Shown: piece after piece, positions 18,054 to 26,146 of the stretch
Numbering within the stretch: the first letter of the stretch is position 1
Layout: each line of letters opens with the position of its first letter
Source of the DNA: Vibrio algivorus
Lineage (GTDB): Bacteria > Pseudomonadota > Gammaproteobacteria > Enterobacterales > Vibrionaceae
Length of the DNA: 64,000 bases
Direction: 5' to 3'
Assembly: GCF_002218005.2 (NCBI RefSeq)
Contig: NZ_AP018679.1
Span: 248,001 to 312,000, forward strand
Made by a program: the position numbers and the translations under genes
Notes under the pieces: generated by a model
What the model was told of the DNA's origin: nothing
The model's database searches: none
The model's input: the letters and a program-made list of their open reading frames with translations, nothing else

Positions 18054-20162
18054 ATGTTAACGACATTTTGGAGTGCGTGGGTCATTGTTTTAACTGTCAT
18101 CTTCATGGCAATTATGATTTATGTTATCTGGCATTATTGGCGTAAGAATCATGAGGCTGATGCCAATAAAGAGCTACATGTGTATGACGGTATTGCTGAA
18201 AATGATGCCAAATTGCCGAAGGTGCTGCTTTATTCTTATTTAATTGCCTTTATTGCAAGTGGGGTTTTCTTTGTGTTGTACCCTGGTATGGGGAACTGGC
18301 AAGGGTTGATGAATTGGCATTCAGATGATGAATTGCAGCAGCAAGATACTCAAATTATTGACCGTAAATTAACTGCATTACAAGCTGAGGATATGACACT
18401 CACTCAGTTGGCTGCGCAAGATGAAATTGTGGATTATGGCCGGCGTTTATTTTTAAATCATTGTGCGGCGTGTCATGGTGATGAAGGGCAAGGGCAAAAA
18501 CATTTTCCTAATTTAATTGATAATGAATGGATTTATGACTCGAGTGATACTGGCATTATTCAATCGATTGCTCAAGGCCGACATGGTGTTATGGTTGGAT
18601 GGAAAGATGTCCTGACGGAGCAGCAGATACAAGATGTTGCCGCTTATGTGGCAAACTTTGAAGCTGAACGTTCCATTGCGGTTGCAGAAGTGGTGCTAGA
18701 GCAAGGTAAAGAGGTTTATGCTTATAATTGTGCCGTGTGTCATGGTGATAATGGACGAGGTAACAAACAAATTGGTGCTTATAATCTATCGGATAATATT
18801 TGGGTTCATGGAGGCTCAATCGATGGTATTGAAGAGACGATTCGTGAAGGTTTGAGCTCTGAAATGCCAAGCTTTTCACAGCAACTTTCTGAAGCCCAAA
18901 TTACTGCGGTGGCAGCTTTTGTAAAATACAAAGGCATGGAGCAAGAGCAAAAACGTGTACAGCTTAACTCTGACTTAATAGAGCGTGGTGAATACTTGGC
19001 TTACGCAGGGGACTGTGTTGCTTGTCATACCGCTGAAAATGGTGAACTTTTTGGCGGTGGACTGCCATTTCCGACGCCTTTTGGTACTGTCTACTCAACC
19101 AACATTTCTTCCCACTTAGAAAGGGGGATTGGCCGTTACTCTTATCAAGATTTTGACGATGCAGTACGTAAAGGAGTAGCAAAACATGGCAATCTTTATC
19201 CTGCTATGCCGTATACCTCATACCAATATATCACTGAGGAGGATATGCGTGCGCTATGGGAATATATTCAATCACTCACTCCAGTGAACTCTCCTAACAA
19301 GCCGAATACTATGATGTTCCCAAGTAATATTCGCTTGGGGATGTGGGCATGGAATACGGTGTTTTTTGATGAATCACCACTCACTTATTCTCAAGATAAA
19401 ACAGAGGAGTGGAGACGTGGTAAATACCTAACATTAAGTTTTGGGCATTGTGCTGAATGCCATACACCTCGTAATATTGCTCAGGCTTTAGAATCAGATA
19501 AACCTTTTCAAGGCAATATTATTGATCATTGGAATGCTCCCGATATTACCGCTAATGAATTACATGAACATGGTTGGACAAAAGAGGATTTAGCCGACTT
19601 TTTACAAACAGGGCGTTCATCTAAAGGTACTGCTTTTGCCGGGATGGCGGATGTGGTGAAAAATAGTACCCGACATATGACACGTGAAGACTTGTTGGCT
19701 ATAGGTGAGTACTTATTAGTCGGTGATGTGAATAATACACTTGACCCTAATGTTCAACCTTTGAAACCGACAGGGTTTACTTCAGTGGATAAACAAACGA
19801 AAGAATACCAAATTTTCGTTCAAACCTGTGGAGCATGTCATGGCCCTGATGGTAAAGGGAGAGCGAGTATTGCTCCAGCATTATTAGGAAATGGCATTAT
19901 CTCTCATTCTGAACCATATAACACGATTGCGGTTGTGCTGAGAGGCTTATCTCCTGATTACTTAGAGCCAAATAAAGACTACATGCCAATGACTAGCTTT
20001 AATAATATTGCGGGTGATGGCGAAATGGCAAATATGATTAGTTTTATTCGCGATAAATTGGGTGCTAGACAAGAACCTGTCACACGAGAGATGGTGAAAG
20101 ATATACGTGTTGATCTTGAGCGTAGCGGAGTAACAGGTGGTTTCCATGATGTAAAACAGTGA
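18054..20162 (+). CDS. ccoP: CcoP fused to a triheme dehydrogenase-type cytochrome c (five hemes)
   Basis: A 702-residue protein in the CcoP position. Residues 1-300 are CcoP-like: two membrane helices (about 5-27 and 60-80) and two heme sites, CAACH at 137 and CAVCH at 226. The rest, from about 310, matches the triheme cytochrome subunit of membrane alcohol/gluconate dehydrogenases: CVACH at 321 followed by FGGGLPFPTPFGTVYSTNI, CAECH at 466 and CGACH at 592. Ordinary CcoP is about 300 residues with two hemes. The fusion would carry electrons from a periplasmic donor to the oxidase within one chain. It starts nine bases after ccoO; no ccoQ or ccoGHIS genes are in the window. Confidence 0.92.
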   Translation: MLTTFWSAWVIVLTVIFMAIMIYVIWHYWRKNHEADANKELHVYDGIAENDAKLPKVLLYSYLIAFIASGVFFVLYPGMGNWQGLMNWHSDDELQQQDTQIIDRKLTALQAEDMTLTQLAAQDEIVDYGRRLFLNHCAACHGDEGQGQKHFPNLIDNEWIYDSSDTGIIQSIAQGRHGVMVGWKDVLTEQQIQDVAAYVANFEAERSIAVAEVVLEQGKEVYAYNCAVCHGDNGRGNKQIGAYNLSDNIWVHGGSIDGIEETIREGLSSEMPSFSQQLSEAQITAVAAFVKYKGMEQEQKRVQLNSDLIERGEYLAYAGDCVACHTAENGELFGGGLPFPTPFGTVYSTNISSHLERGIGRYSYQDFDDAVRKGVAKHGNLYPAMPYTSYQYITEEDMRALWEYIQSLTPVNSPNKPNTMMFPSNIRLGMWAWNTVFFDESPLTYSQDKTEEWRRGKYLTLSFGHCAECHTPRNIAQALESDKPFQGNIIDHWNAPDITANELHEHGWTKEDLADFLQTGRSSKGTAFAGMADVVKNSTRHMTREDLLAIGEYLLVGDVNNTLDPNVQPLKPTGFTSVDKQTKEYQIFVQTCGACHGPDGKGRASIAPALLGNGIISHSEPYNTIAVVLRGLSPDYLEPNKDYMPMTSFNNIAGDGEMANMISFIRDKLGARQEPVTREMVKDIRVDLERSGVTGGFHDVKQ

Positions 20163-20180
20163 TATTTCGATCGTCATCGA

Positions 20181-20201
20181 TTCTAAAGTTACTTGGGTAT
20201 A
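20181..20201. repeat. TATACCC repeat, right tip only
   Basis: TTCTAAAGTTACTTGGGTAT-A, the right end of the family, 20 bases after the ccoP stop codon. Confidence 0.6.
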
Positions 20202-20209
20202 GAGTAATA

Positions 20210-20252
20210 AAAACCTCAATCATGGGTATAACACGATTGAGGTTTTGTTTTT
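20210..20252. terminator. terminator between ccoP and the lipoprotein pair
   Basis: A 12-base perfect stem (20210-20221 with 20235-20246) with a 13-base loop and T-runs on the right; A-run on the left, so it can act in both directions. Confidence 0.85.
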
Positions 20253-20277
20253 GCTATCTTTCAAGATTAATTGAGTT

Positions 20278-20430
20278 TTATTTTAAATTGCCACCTACAC
20301 CAATGCTTGGGTTGACATAAACAGGGCCAATCTTAAATGGGGCACCAATGTCTAGACTGGCATAAGGCGTACAAGAGGCGATCAGTAAGACGGCGGCAGT
20401 CGCAAGAATAATATGTTTGATATTTTTCAT
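20278..20430 (-). CDS. small lipoprotein (50 residues)
   Basis: A short gene not obvious at usual length cut-offs. It encodes MKNIKHIILATAAVLLIASC followed by about 30 residues (TPYASLDIGAPFKIGP..., ending GVGGNLK). The first 20 residues are a lipoprotein signal with the lipobox LIASC, so the mature product would be a 31-residue lipid-anchored peptide. Its ATG overlaps the stop codon of the VOC lipoprotein gene by one base (TAATG), and AGATG/GAG just before acts as ribosome-binding region, so the two are coupled. Function unknown. Confidence 0.75.
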   Translation of the reverse strand: MKNIKHIILATAAVLLIASCTPYASLDIGAPFKIGPVYVNPSIGVGGNLK

Positions 20431-21281
20431 TATTTCATCTCCTGTATAACAAAGCCGGCACCCGCTGGGTCTCGGATGATTGCGACTGTACCGTTACGTA
20501 CTTCTTTTGTTGGGGCCATTAAGACATAACCACCATTGCTTTCCACTTTCTCAACGGTCGCATTGATATCTGATACCTTAATGTAGTTAACCCAAGTGGT
20601 TGGTACATCGGCATTCGGCTTTTTCACAAATCCAAATGCGGCTTGTTCATTAATGGCCAAGTATGGATAACTATGGCCTAACAAGCTTTTATTGCTTGCT
20701 TTATAGTTACCCAGTTTTTGATAGAAATTTTGGCTTTGAGTAATGTTGTCGGTCCAGATTTCTTGCCAAATCCAATTGCTATCTTGTTTAGGTAAGGCGG
20801 AAGGGTCGCCAGTAAAGGTATTTAAAATGGAAAATACAGCGCCTTGTGGATCTTGAATAACTGCGAGTTCACCACGTCCTTTCAAGGTGGTTTTCTTAAT
20901 TAAGGTTTTACCGCCAGACTGTTCTGATTGGGTTAATGTGTTATCTATATTATTGGTTGAGATCACCGGTAGCCAATAATTGGTACTGCTGTTGCTTGGC
21001 ATTTTGGCCATGCCAGCAATGTTTTGACCTTTGTAGGTAATTAAGCTGTAGTCATCATTCACGGTTTCAAAGTTCCAACCAAAGACATTGTGGTAGAAAG
21101 GCTGAACTTTGTCTGGAGCGGTGGTGGCAAGATCTCGCCAAATGATGGTACCTACCGCTTTATTATTACTATTCGCTAGTGCAGGGAGGGTGAAAGAAGG
21201 AGATTGACTACATGCGGTAACGAATAAAGCTAGTGAGCAAGTGATTGGCACGGTTAACCATTTCGTTGAAAAAGGTTTCAT
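20430..21281 (-). CDS. VOC (glyoxalase-fold) family lipoprotein
   Basis: A 283-residue protein with an N-terminal lipoprotein signal (LFVTAC, Cys24) followed by two VOC modules, about residues 40-155 and 165-283. Each contains the typical pieces (FYHNVFGWNFE..., AVIQDPQGAVFSIL in the first; FYQKLGNY..., AIIRDPAGAGFVIQE in the second). VOC proteins bind small ligands or metals; location on the membrane outside the cytoplasm is unusual for the family. The enzyme activity cannot be told. Coupled to the 50-residue lipoprotein downstream. Confidence 0.85.
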   Translation of the reverse strand: MKPFSTKWLTVPITCSLALFVTACSQSPSFTLPALANSNNKAVGTIIWRDLATTAPDKVQPFYHNVFGWNFETVNDDYSLITYKGQNIAGMAKMPSNSSTNYWLPVISTNNIDNTLTQSEQSGGKTLIKKTTLKGRGELAVIQDPQGAVFSILNTFTGDPSALPKQDSNWIWQEIWTDNITQSQNFYQKLGNYKASNKSLLGHSYPYLAINEQAAFGFVKKPNADVPTTWVNYIKVSDINATVEKVESNGGYVLMAPTKEVRNGTVAIIRDPAGAGFVIQEMK

Positions 21282-21435
21282 TAGTTTATCCTTTAGTTTT
21301 CATTTACCTATTAAGATAGCATTGAAGAATATAAATGGTCATATTTTATTTAATATTCAATTGCTCTGTGTTGTTGCGTAAAACAGCGTATACTCGCCGC
21401 CAAGCACGTTGCTTCAATATTTTAAGTGGTACTCC

Positions 21436-21768
21436 ATGTCCAAATTATTCTTTAAAGGCCGTATTGATACGCGCCAAAATCACGTTATGTCTGGTTATAA
21501 CGTCAACCGTGAAGTAAAAGTGGGAAGCGCAGAGTTACCTTTGTCGCTAAGTGTTCAAACCGAAGCGCGTCATGCTGAAGTATTAGAAATCTTAAACGAG
21601 AATAAATTAGTTGCGGAGATTAAGATCGACTCTACTCAAGATGAGAATATTGTTGAGTTAGAAACGATTTTGAATAAGCCCAAACCTACGACATTTGAAA
21701 AAACGCCCAATCGTAATGACCCTTGTTCATGCGGCAGTGGTAAAAAGTACAAGAAATGCTGCGGCTAA
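21436..21768 (+). CDS. SEC-C zinc-motif protein, PBPRA1643 type
   Basis: A 110-residue protein with an N-terminal beta-rich domain (MSKLFFKGRIDTRQNHVMSG...) and a C-terminal SEC-C metal-binding motif CSCGSGKKYKKCC. The combination matches a family known from Photobacterium and Vibrio. I take the ATG at 21436; an ATG nine codons upstream is less consistent with the family. Function unknown. Confidence 0.85.
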   Translation: MSKLFFKGRIDTRQNHVMSGYNVNREVKVGSAELPLSLSVQTEARHAEVLEILNENKLVAEIKIDSTQDENIVELETILNKPKPTTFEKTPNRNDPCSCGSGKKYKKCCG

Positions 21769-21785
21769 ACTTTTAGAAGCAGATA

Positions 21786-21827
21786 AAAAAGGCCTAAGCA
21801 GAAATTATTTGCTTAGGCCTGATTTTT
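21786..21827. terminator. bidirectional terminator
   Basis: An 11-base stem (21790-21800 with 21810-21820), A-run before and T-run after, between the converging SEC-C gene and purC. Confidence 0.88.
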
Positions 21828-21841
21828 TGTGGCGTAATAAT

Positions 21842-22945
21842 TTAAACAATCAAATCGTAATCACGCTTTAAGATATCAATGATTTCTTGTTTTGGGTTGT
21901 CACTTAACTCGATCTTCCTACCTGTGATTTTTTCTGCAATACCTAAATACGTTTGGGAAATTTTCATGATTTCTTCTTGAGGTAGAGCATTATTTTCTGC
22001 AAGTGCGAAGCGTTCATCCATGCGGTTTTTATTTAATAGAATATCTGGATCTGGGAAGTAGTTTAATAAGAATTGGCGGAATCCTTCTTTTGAGTTTTCG
22101 ACAATACGTCCCGCTTGGTATTCATTTTTATCCCAAATACGTGATGAATCAGGTGTCCCCACTTCATCCATATAAATGAGTTTTTCATTTCCAGCGGCAT
22201 CATTGACGTAACCAAATTCAAATTTGGTATCGACGAAGATTTGGTCAACCTTATCTAACGCATCACTGATCACTTTAAAGCCTTCTTTGAGTAACTTTTC
22301 ATAGTGAGCGATATCTTCTTGTTTAGAGAAATTAAATGCAGCGAAATTCTCTTCGATATCTTGACGAGCGATGTTGACATCATCCGCTTCTGGCACGTTT
22401 GGAATACCTTTTAAAATCCCTTTGGTTGATGGCGTCATCAGTAATTCAGGTAAAATTTTATCTTTTTCTAAACCTTCTGGTAGTGCTATACCGCAGAAAT
22501 TACGCTCACCTTTTTCATAAGCACGCCACATAGATCCTGTAATGTATTGACGGCAAATGGCTTCAATCATGACAGGTTTAGCTTTTTGAACAATCCAAAT
22601 AAATGGGTGGGGAATATCTAGAATATGGCTATCTGCGAGGTGGTTGTCTTTAAACAGTTGAAACCAATGGTTGGAAATTGCATTGAGCGCAGCACCTTTG
22701 CCTGGAACGCCTTTTAATCCACCCTCACCATGCCAAATACAATCAAATGCAGAGATGCGATCACTTATTACCATAATGGCTAAAGGAGCATCCTCGGCTA
22801 CATCGTAACCTTTTTCTTTAATTAGGCGACGGCTGTCAGCTTCGGTTAACCAATATACTGAACGAACTTTACCACTATGTACTGGTTTGTCGGTACGAAT
22901 GGGAAGGTCATCATTCACGGCAAGAACTTGATTAGCAATGCTCAT
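21842..22945 (-). CDS. purC: SAICAR synthetase
   Basis: A 367-residue phosphoribosylaminoimidazole-succinocarboxamide synthase, an ATP-dependent step of purine synthesis. Motifs: HSGKVRSVYWLT near the start, VMISDRISAFD, GKGAALNAIS and the EYQAGRIVENSKEGFRQFL end. It is the long form found in vibrios rather than the ~237-residue E. coli form. The ATG at 22945 is six to eight bases after AGGA; longer starts run into the PurR operator region. A PurR box lies 114 bases upstream. Confidence 0.93.
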   Translation of the reverse strand: MSIANQVLAVNDDLPIRTDKPVHSGKVRSVYWLTEADSRRLIKEKGYDVAEDAPLAIMVISDRISAFDCIWHGEGGLKGVPGKGAALNAISNHWFQLFKDNHLADSHILDIPHPFIWIVQKAKPVMIEAICRQYITGSMWRAYEKGERNFCGIALPEGLEKDKILPELLMTPSTKGILKGIPNVPEADDVNIARQDIEENFAAFNFSKQEDIAHYEKLLKEGFKVISDALDKVDQIFVDTKFEFGYVNDAAGNEKLIYMDEVGTPDSSRIWDKNEYQAGRIVENSKEGFRQFLLNYFPDPDILLNKNRMDERFALAENNALPQEEIMKISQTYLGIAEKITGRKIELSDNPKQEIIDILKRDYDLIV

Positions 22946-23058
22946 TTCCATTTTCCTACTAGGCTTAAAACTGGGTATGTTAAGAACTAGGCATGAATGC
23001 CTTTCACACCTGAAAGCCGCATAATAACAGAACTCACCTAATTCCATCCAGATAAAAA

Positions 23059-23070
23059 GCAAACGTTTGC
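23059..23070 (-). promoter_or_regulatory. PurR operator upstream of purC
   Basis: The perfect palindrome GCAAACGTTTGC, matching the core of the PurR operator (ACGCAAACGTTTGCGT), lies 114 bases upstream of the purC start. PurR with hypoxanthine or guanine would repress purC here. Confidence 0.88.
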
Positions 23071-23126
23071 ATTAAAATGTTCTTGCGTAAATCGAAGCCT
23101 ATTTAGTCATCAAAATTTTATATCGC

Positions 23127-23138
23127 TATACCCAAGTG
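23127..23138. repeat. isolated TATACCCAAGTG tip
   Basis: The left tip of the TATACCC repeat only, just after the sulA stop on the minus strand. Confidence 0.4.
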
Positions 23139-23151
23139 TTTTGAGAAGAAA

Positions 23152-23559
23152 TTAATGTAGGTGTCGAGTTAGCGTTTGTTGAATCGAGCTATCCATAAAG
23201 AAGAGTTCACAGCCACTTTGACGTGCTTGGCTTTTGAGGGCCTCTTTGTCTTGGATTGAAAAATTGTCACTCGCTACAATCGCACTGGCATTTTTAGCAT
23301 TGAGTGCTTTGAGAATGATGTCTTTTTCTGTCATCGAATGAGATTCTTTAATTTTTATTACTTTATGAGTTTCAATCCCGAAGTTTTGTAGTTCTTGATT
23401 GGTTGGTAGGGTGGCACCTGCGGTAAACAGTAACCAGTTTGGTTTTTTAGAAAGCATTGATAAACGAGAAAACAGAGAACTATTTTCTGAAAAAATATCG
23501 TCATTATGTGCAAAAGATGTGAACGCTTGATGAGGTAAAACGGCATTGTGATTCAACAT
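23152..23559 (-). CDS. sulA: SulA-like SOS cell-division inhibitor
   Basis: A 135-residue protein. The core KPNWLLFTAGATLPTNQELQ, GIETHKVIKIKES and the following ALNAKNASAIVASD segment match the fold and order of SulA, which binds FtsZ monomers and blocks septation during DNA damage. It is shorter at both ends than E. coli SulA (169 residues). A near-perfect LexA box is centred about 32 bases upstream of the start, as in sulA genes. No lon-type degradation signal can be judged. Confidence 0.83.
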   Translation of the reverse strand: MLNHNAVLPHQAFTSFAHNDDIFSENSSLFSRLSMLSKKPNWLLFTAGATLPTNQELQNFGIETHKVIKIKESHSMTEKDIILKALNAKNASAIVASDNFSIQDKEALKSQARQSGCELFFMDSSIQQTLTRHLH

Positions 23560-23580
23560 AATAAACTGTCCATATATCCA

Positions 23581-23600
23581 TACTGTGTTTTTATACAGTA
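23581..23600 (-). promoter_or_regulatory. LexA (SOS) box upstream of sulA
   Basis: TACTGTGTTTTTATACAGTA fits the LexA consensus TACTGTATATATATACAGTA with 16 of 20 positions and both CTGT/ACAG half-sites intact. It is 22 bases from the sulA start codon. The remaining 280 bases to aqpZ hold no gene; an AT-rich stretch at 23690-23740 probably contains the aqpZ promoter. Confidence 0.9.
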
Positions 23601-23886
23601 GTTTTTTGTTGGTGAAAGATCAAGCGATTTATTGAGTGAATACTTAGTAAATGTGATTCCTGTCACTTTTTATTTGTGGATTTAAAAAACTGGTGTAAAA
23701 TTAATGTGTTCATAACTTATTAAAAAAAAAGAAATTTAATGAGTTTTGACAGTAGGATTTTTCTGATGGTGTGGTCGATTTTTTTATTTACGACTAATTT
23801 TTTAATGGTGAATAAAAAGATCTTTCATCTTAGATAGACCAATGGCTTTACACGTTGTGAGGCTATAAATTCATAGGAATAAAAAA

Positions 23887-24585
23887 ATGAATAAATATTT
23901 AGCAGAATGTTTTGGTACGTTTTGGCTAGTACTTGGTGGTTGTGGTAGTGCGGTATTAGCAGCAGCTTTTCCTGATCTAGGCATCGGCTTTGTGGGCGTT
24001 TCACTAGCCTTTGGTTTGACTGTTTTAACTATGGCTTTCGCAATTGGTCATATTTCTGGCTGTCACCTAAACCCAGCGGTATCTATTGGTCTATGGGCTG
24101 GTGGTCGTTTTCCTGCAAACCAACTTTTACCTTACATCATTGCTCAAGTTGCAGGTGGTATCATTGCTGGGGGTGTACTTTACGTAATTGCATCAGGTCA
24201 AGCTGGTTTTGATGTTGCGGCTGGTTTTGCATCAAATGGTTACGGTGAGCATTCACCAGGTGGCTTCTCTATGACTTCTGCATTAGTAACTGAAGTTGTG
24301 ATGACAATGATGTTTTTGATCGTGATTCTTGGTGCAACGGACATACGTGCTCCTGCTGGTTTTGCTCCAATCGCGATTGGTCTATGCCTAACATTGATTC
24401 ACTTAATTTCTATCCCGGTAACTAACACTTCTGTAAACCCTGCACGTAGTACTGCGGTTGCTGTTTACGTTGGTGATTGGGCGACTTCTCAACTTTGGTT
24501 GTTCTGGGTGGCACCAATTGTAGGTGCGATCCTAGGTGCTATTGCATACCGTTTCATTGGTTGCGAAAAAGCGGAAAACGCATAA
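23887..24585 (+). CDS. aqpZ: aquaporin Z
   Basis: A 232-residue water channel with six membrane helices and the two NPA half-helix motifs (62-64 in HLNPAVS and 184-186 in SVNPARS), followed by the selectivity-filter Arg187. High similarity to E. coli AqpZ along the full length. One difference at the pore: GCHLNPA where AqpZ has GGHFNPA. Confidence 0.95.
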   Translation: MNKYLAECFGTFWLVLGGCGSAVLAAAFPDLGIGFVGVSLAFGLTVLTMAFAIGHISGCHLNPAVSIGLWAGGRFPANQLLPYIIAQVAGGIIAGGVLYVIASGQAGFDVAAGFASNGYGEHSPGGFSMTSALVTEVVMTMMFLIVILGATDIRAPAGFAPIAIGLCLTLIHLISIPVTNTSVNPARSTAVAVYVGDWATSQLWLFWVAPIVGAILGAIAYRFIGCEKAENA

Positions 24586-24591
24586 TCAATG

Positions 24592-24683
24592 TTGAAAGGT
24601 GTCTATATTCCTTCGCCAATCTTCCTTGCTTAAAGTTCTGGATGATAGCTAGGAATTCTGCATCTTGAAGTCATTTGGGTATA
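24592..24683. repeat. TATACCC repeat, right half
   Basis: A 92-bp copy with only the right third of the family (TTGAAAGGTGTCTATATTCC ... TCTTGAAGTCATTTGGGTAT-A). It starts seven bases after the aqpZ stop. Confidence 0.8.
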
Positions 24684-24697
24684 TCAACTGGATCTAA

Positions 24698-24727
24698 AAA
24701 GGCGCTTATGATGAGCGCCTTTCTTTT
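24698..24727. terminator. terminator
   Basis: AAAGGCGCT (24698-24706) pairs with AGCGCCTTT (24714-24722) around a seven-base loop, with flanking A and T runs. It serves aqpZ and the converging small zinc-motif gene. Confidence 0.82.
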
Positions 24728-24736
24728 GCTTATAAT

Positions 24737-24922
24737 TTATTTCAATTTGGCTTGTTTGTCTCTTAAAGCCTGTTCTGCGAGATTAAACTGTCGAACATCA
24801 ATTCGAGCAAAGTCGTGACATTCTGGACAAGCGTTATGACTCATCCCATCGATATATTCTAATTTAGTTAATTGACCTACGAATTGTTTGCACCAGTCGC
24901 AAGTACCATGAGCACTTTCCAT
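24737..24922 (-). CDS. small zinc-ribbon-like protein
   Basis: A 61-residue protein with two CXXC pairs, CDWC at residues 8-11 and CPEC at 33-36, spaced as in small zinc ribbons, followed by a charged helix. No homologous family comes to mind by name. Context gives no hint of the function. Confidence 0.65.
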   Translation of the reverse strand: MESAHGTCDWCKQFVGQLTKLEYIDGMSHNACPECHDFARIDVRQFNLAEQALRDKQAKLK

Positions 24923-25110
24923 TTTATATTTTCCCGTAACATCTTAGAATTCTTGAACGCCAAGAAGTGTAGCGAAGTAAAGTGACACTTTCGAATGTTA
25001 TTGATGAGTTAAATGTGTATTTGATCACAATACTCAACAATAAAAATCAGGGAATCGATTGCCTGAATTAAAGGGATCATTCAGGCTCGAAAATCGGTGA
25101 GATATTGAGG

Positions 25111-25815
25111 TTATTTGGATAAGCGTTTCTTTTCTGTTGCGCCATCAATCGGGCGGTTAACCGAAACACGACGACCTTTTTTTAAGCCGACTTCATAGTC
25201 TGCCGTGAAGTTTTTCATGGCCTCACGTAACTGCTGTTTGAACGTTTCACGATCGACATTTTGAAATTCTTTATCGATGTAGTCGTTAATCTTATTCGCT
25301 GAGTCATCGTCTGGGGCAATTAAAGGCAGTTTTTCAAGGGCACCTTCGATCCAACCAGATAAGAAAGAATTAACACGACGTGTCACTTCAGCACTTGTTG
25401 TTCCCGTGCCTGAGAAACTATTGCGGAACTGGCCCGTTTGTTCATTCATTTCACGATAAATAATATCAAATGCAAAAGCGGCGAAAATAGCACGGTCAGC
25501 TTCACCAATAAACTCAACACGCTTTAAACCTTTGTGGTTGAGTAATACTGCCTCAATACCGAAACGAGTATTGATCCCACGTATTACGCGCAAAATGTTA
25601 GAGCTAATGTTTGCAGGCAGCAGATGGCTAGATTGAGTTTTACCCAATTTAATGAAATCAATATCGTCCTTATCCAAGCCATACTTCAGCATCAGCCTAT
25701 GTGCCATCTTGATTGCTTGGGCTGCTTCATTGACGTTGGCTGAATTACCTAGCTCAAGGCATTTGGCAATTTTCTTAAGGGCTTTTTGTTTATCCATTAC
25801 CTTCGGTGTACTCAT
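25111..25815 (-). CDS. DUF2786 domain protein
   Basis: A 234-residue cytoplasmic protein. Residues 8-45 (KQKALKKIAKCLELGNSANVNEAAQAI...) are the DUF2786 helical domain; the following 130 residues form the commonly attached second domain. A basic tail (KKGRRVSVNRPIDGATEKKR) ends the protein and suggests nucleic-acid contact, which is inference. A GCCTGAAT hairpin (25061-25086) lies downstream without a T-run. Confidence 0.82.
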   Translation of the reverse strand: MSTPKVMDKQKALKKIAKCLELGNSANVNEAAQAIKMAHRLMLKYGLDKDDIDFIKLGKTQSSHLLPANISSNILRVIRGINTRFGIEAVLLNHKGLKRVEFIGEADRAIFAAFAFDIIYREMNEQTGQFRNSFSGTGTTSAEVTRRVNSFLSGWIEGALEKLPLIAPDDDSANKINDYIDKEFQNVDRETFKQQLREAMKNFTADYEVGLKKGRRVSVNRPIDGATEKKRLSK

Positions 25816-25994
25816 TGATAGACTAATTGTCTGGGTAAAATAATGAGCCGCGTATTCTACCGTTTTTTGGGCTTGTAAGAAAGGACAACAGTTTAACTGG
25901 AATCACAAAACAAATTAGTATGATAAATCGGTTGCGCAAGACATTTTCTACTCCTCACTGTGATTGAAATAAGGTAAAGTGAAGTGATTTAAAA

Positions 25995-26099
25995 TATACC
26001 CATGTAATTTTAAGGTGCTTAGATTCCTTCACCAACCTTCCTTGTCTAAAGGTATGGATGATAGCTCTGAATTCTGCATCCTGAAGTCACTTGGGTATA
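25995..26099. repeat. TATACCC repeat, 105-bp internally deleted copy
   Basis: Both tips are present (TATACCCATGTAATTTTAAG and GAAGTCACTTGGGTATA) with the right-hand interior between them. It lies 48 bases upstream of ydiJ and would sit in its promoter region. Confidence 0.85.
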
Positions 26100-26146
26100 A
26101 TCCATTTCTAGCTGAAGGGATCAGCGATGTAGGGGCATGATGCGCA

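Noticed and set aside
16013..20162. Standard ccoNOQP operon
   Set aside because: No ccoQ lies between ccoO and the third subunit, and the third subunit is more than twice the normal CcoP length with three extra hemes.
25061..25086. GCCTGAAT hairpin as a terminator for the DUF2786 gene
   Set aside because: The stem is good but no T-run follows on either strand, so I mention it only in that gene's entry.
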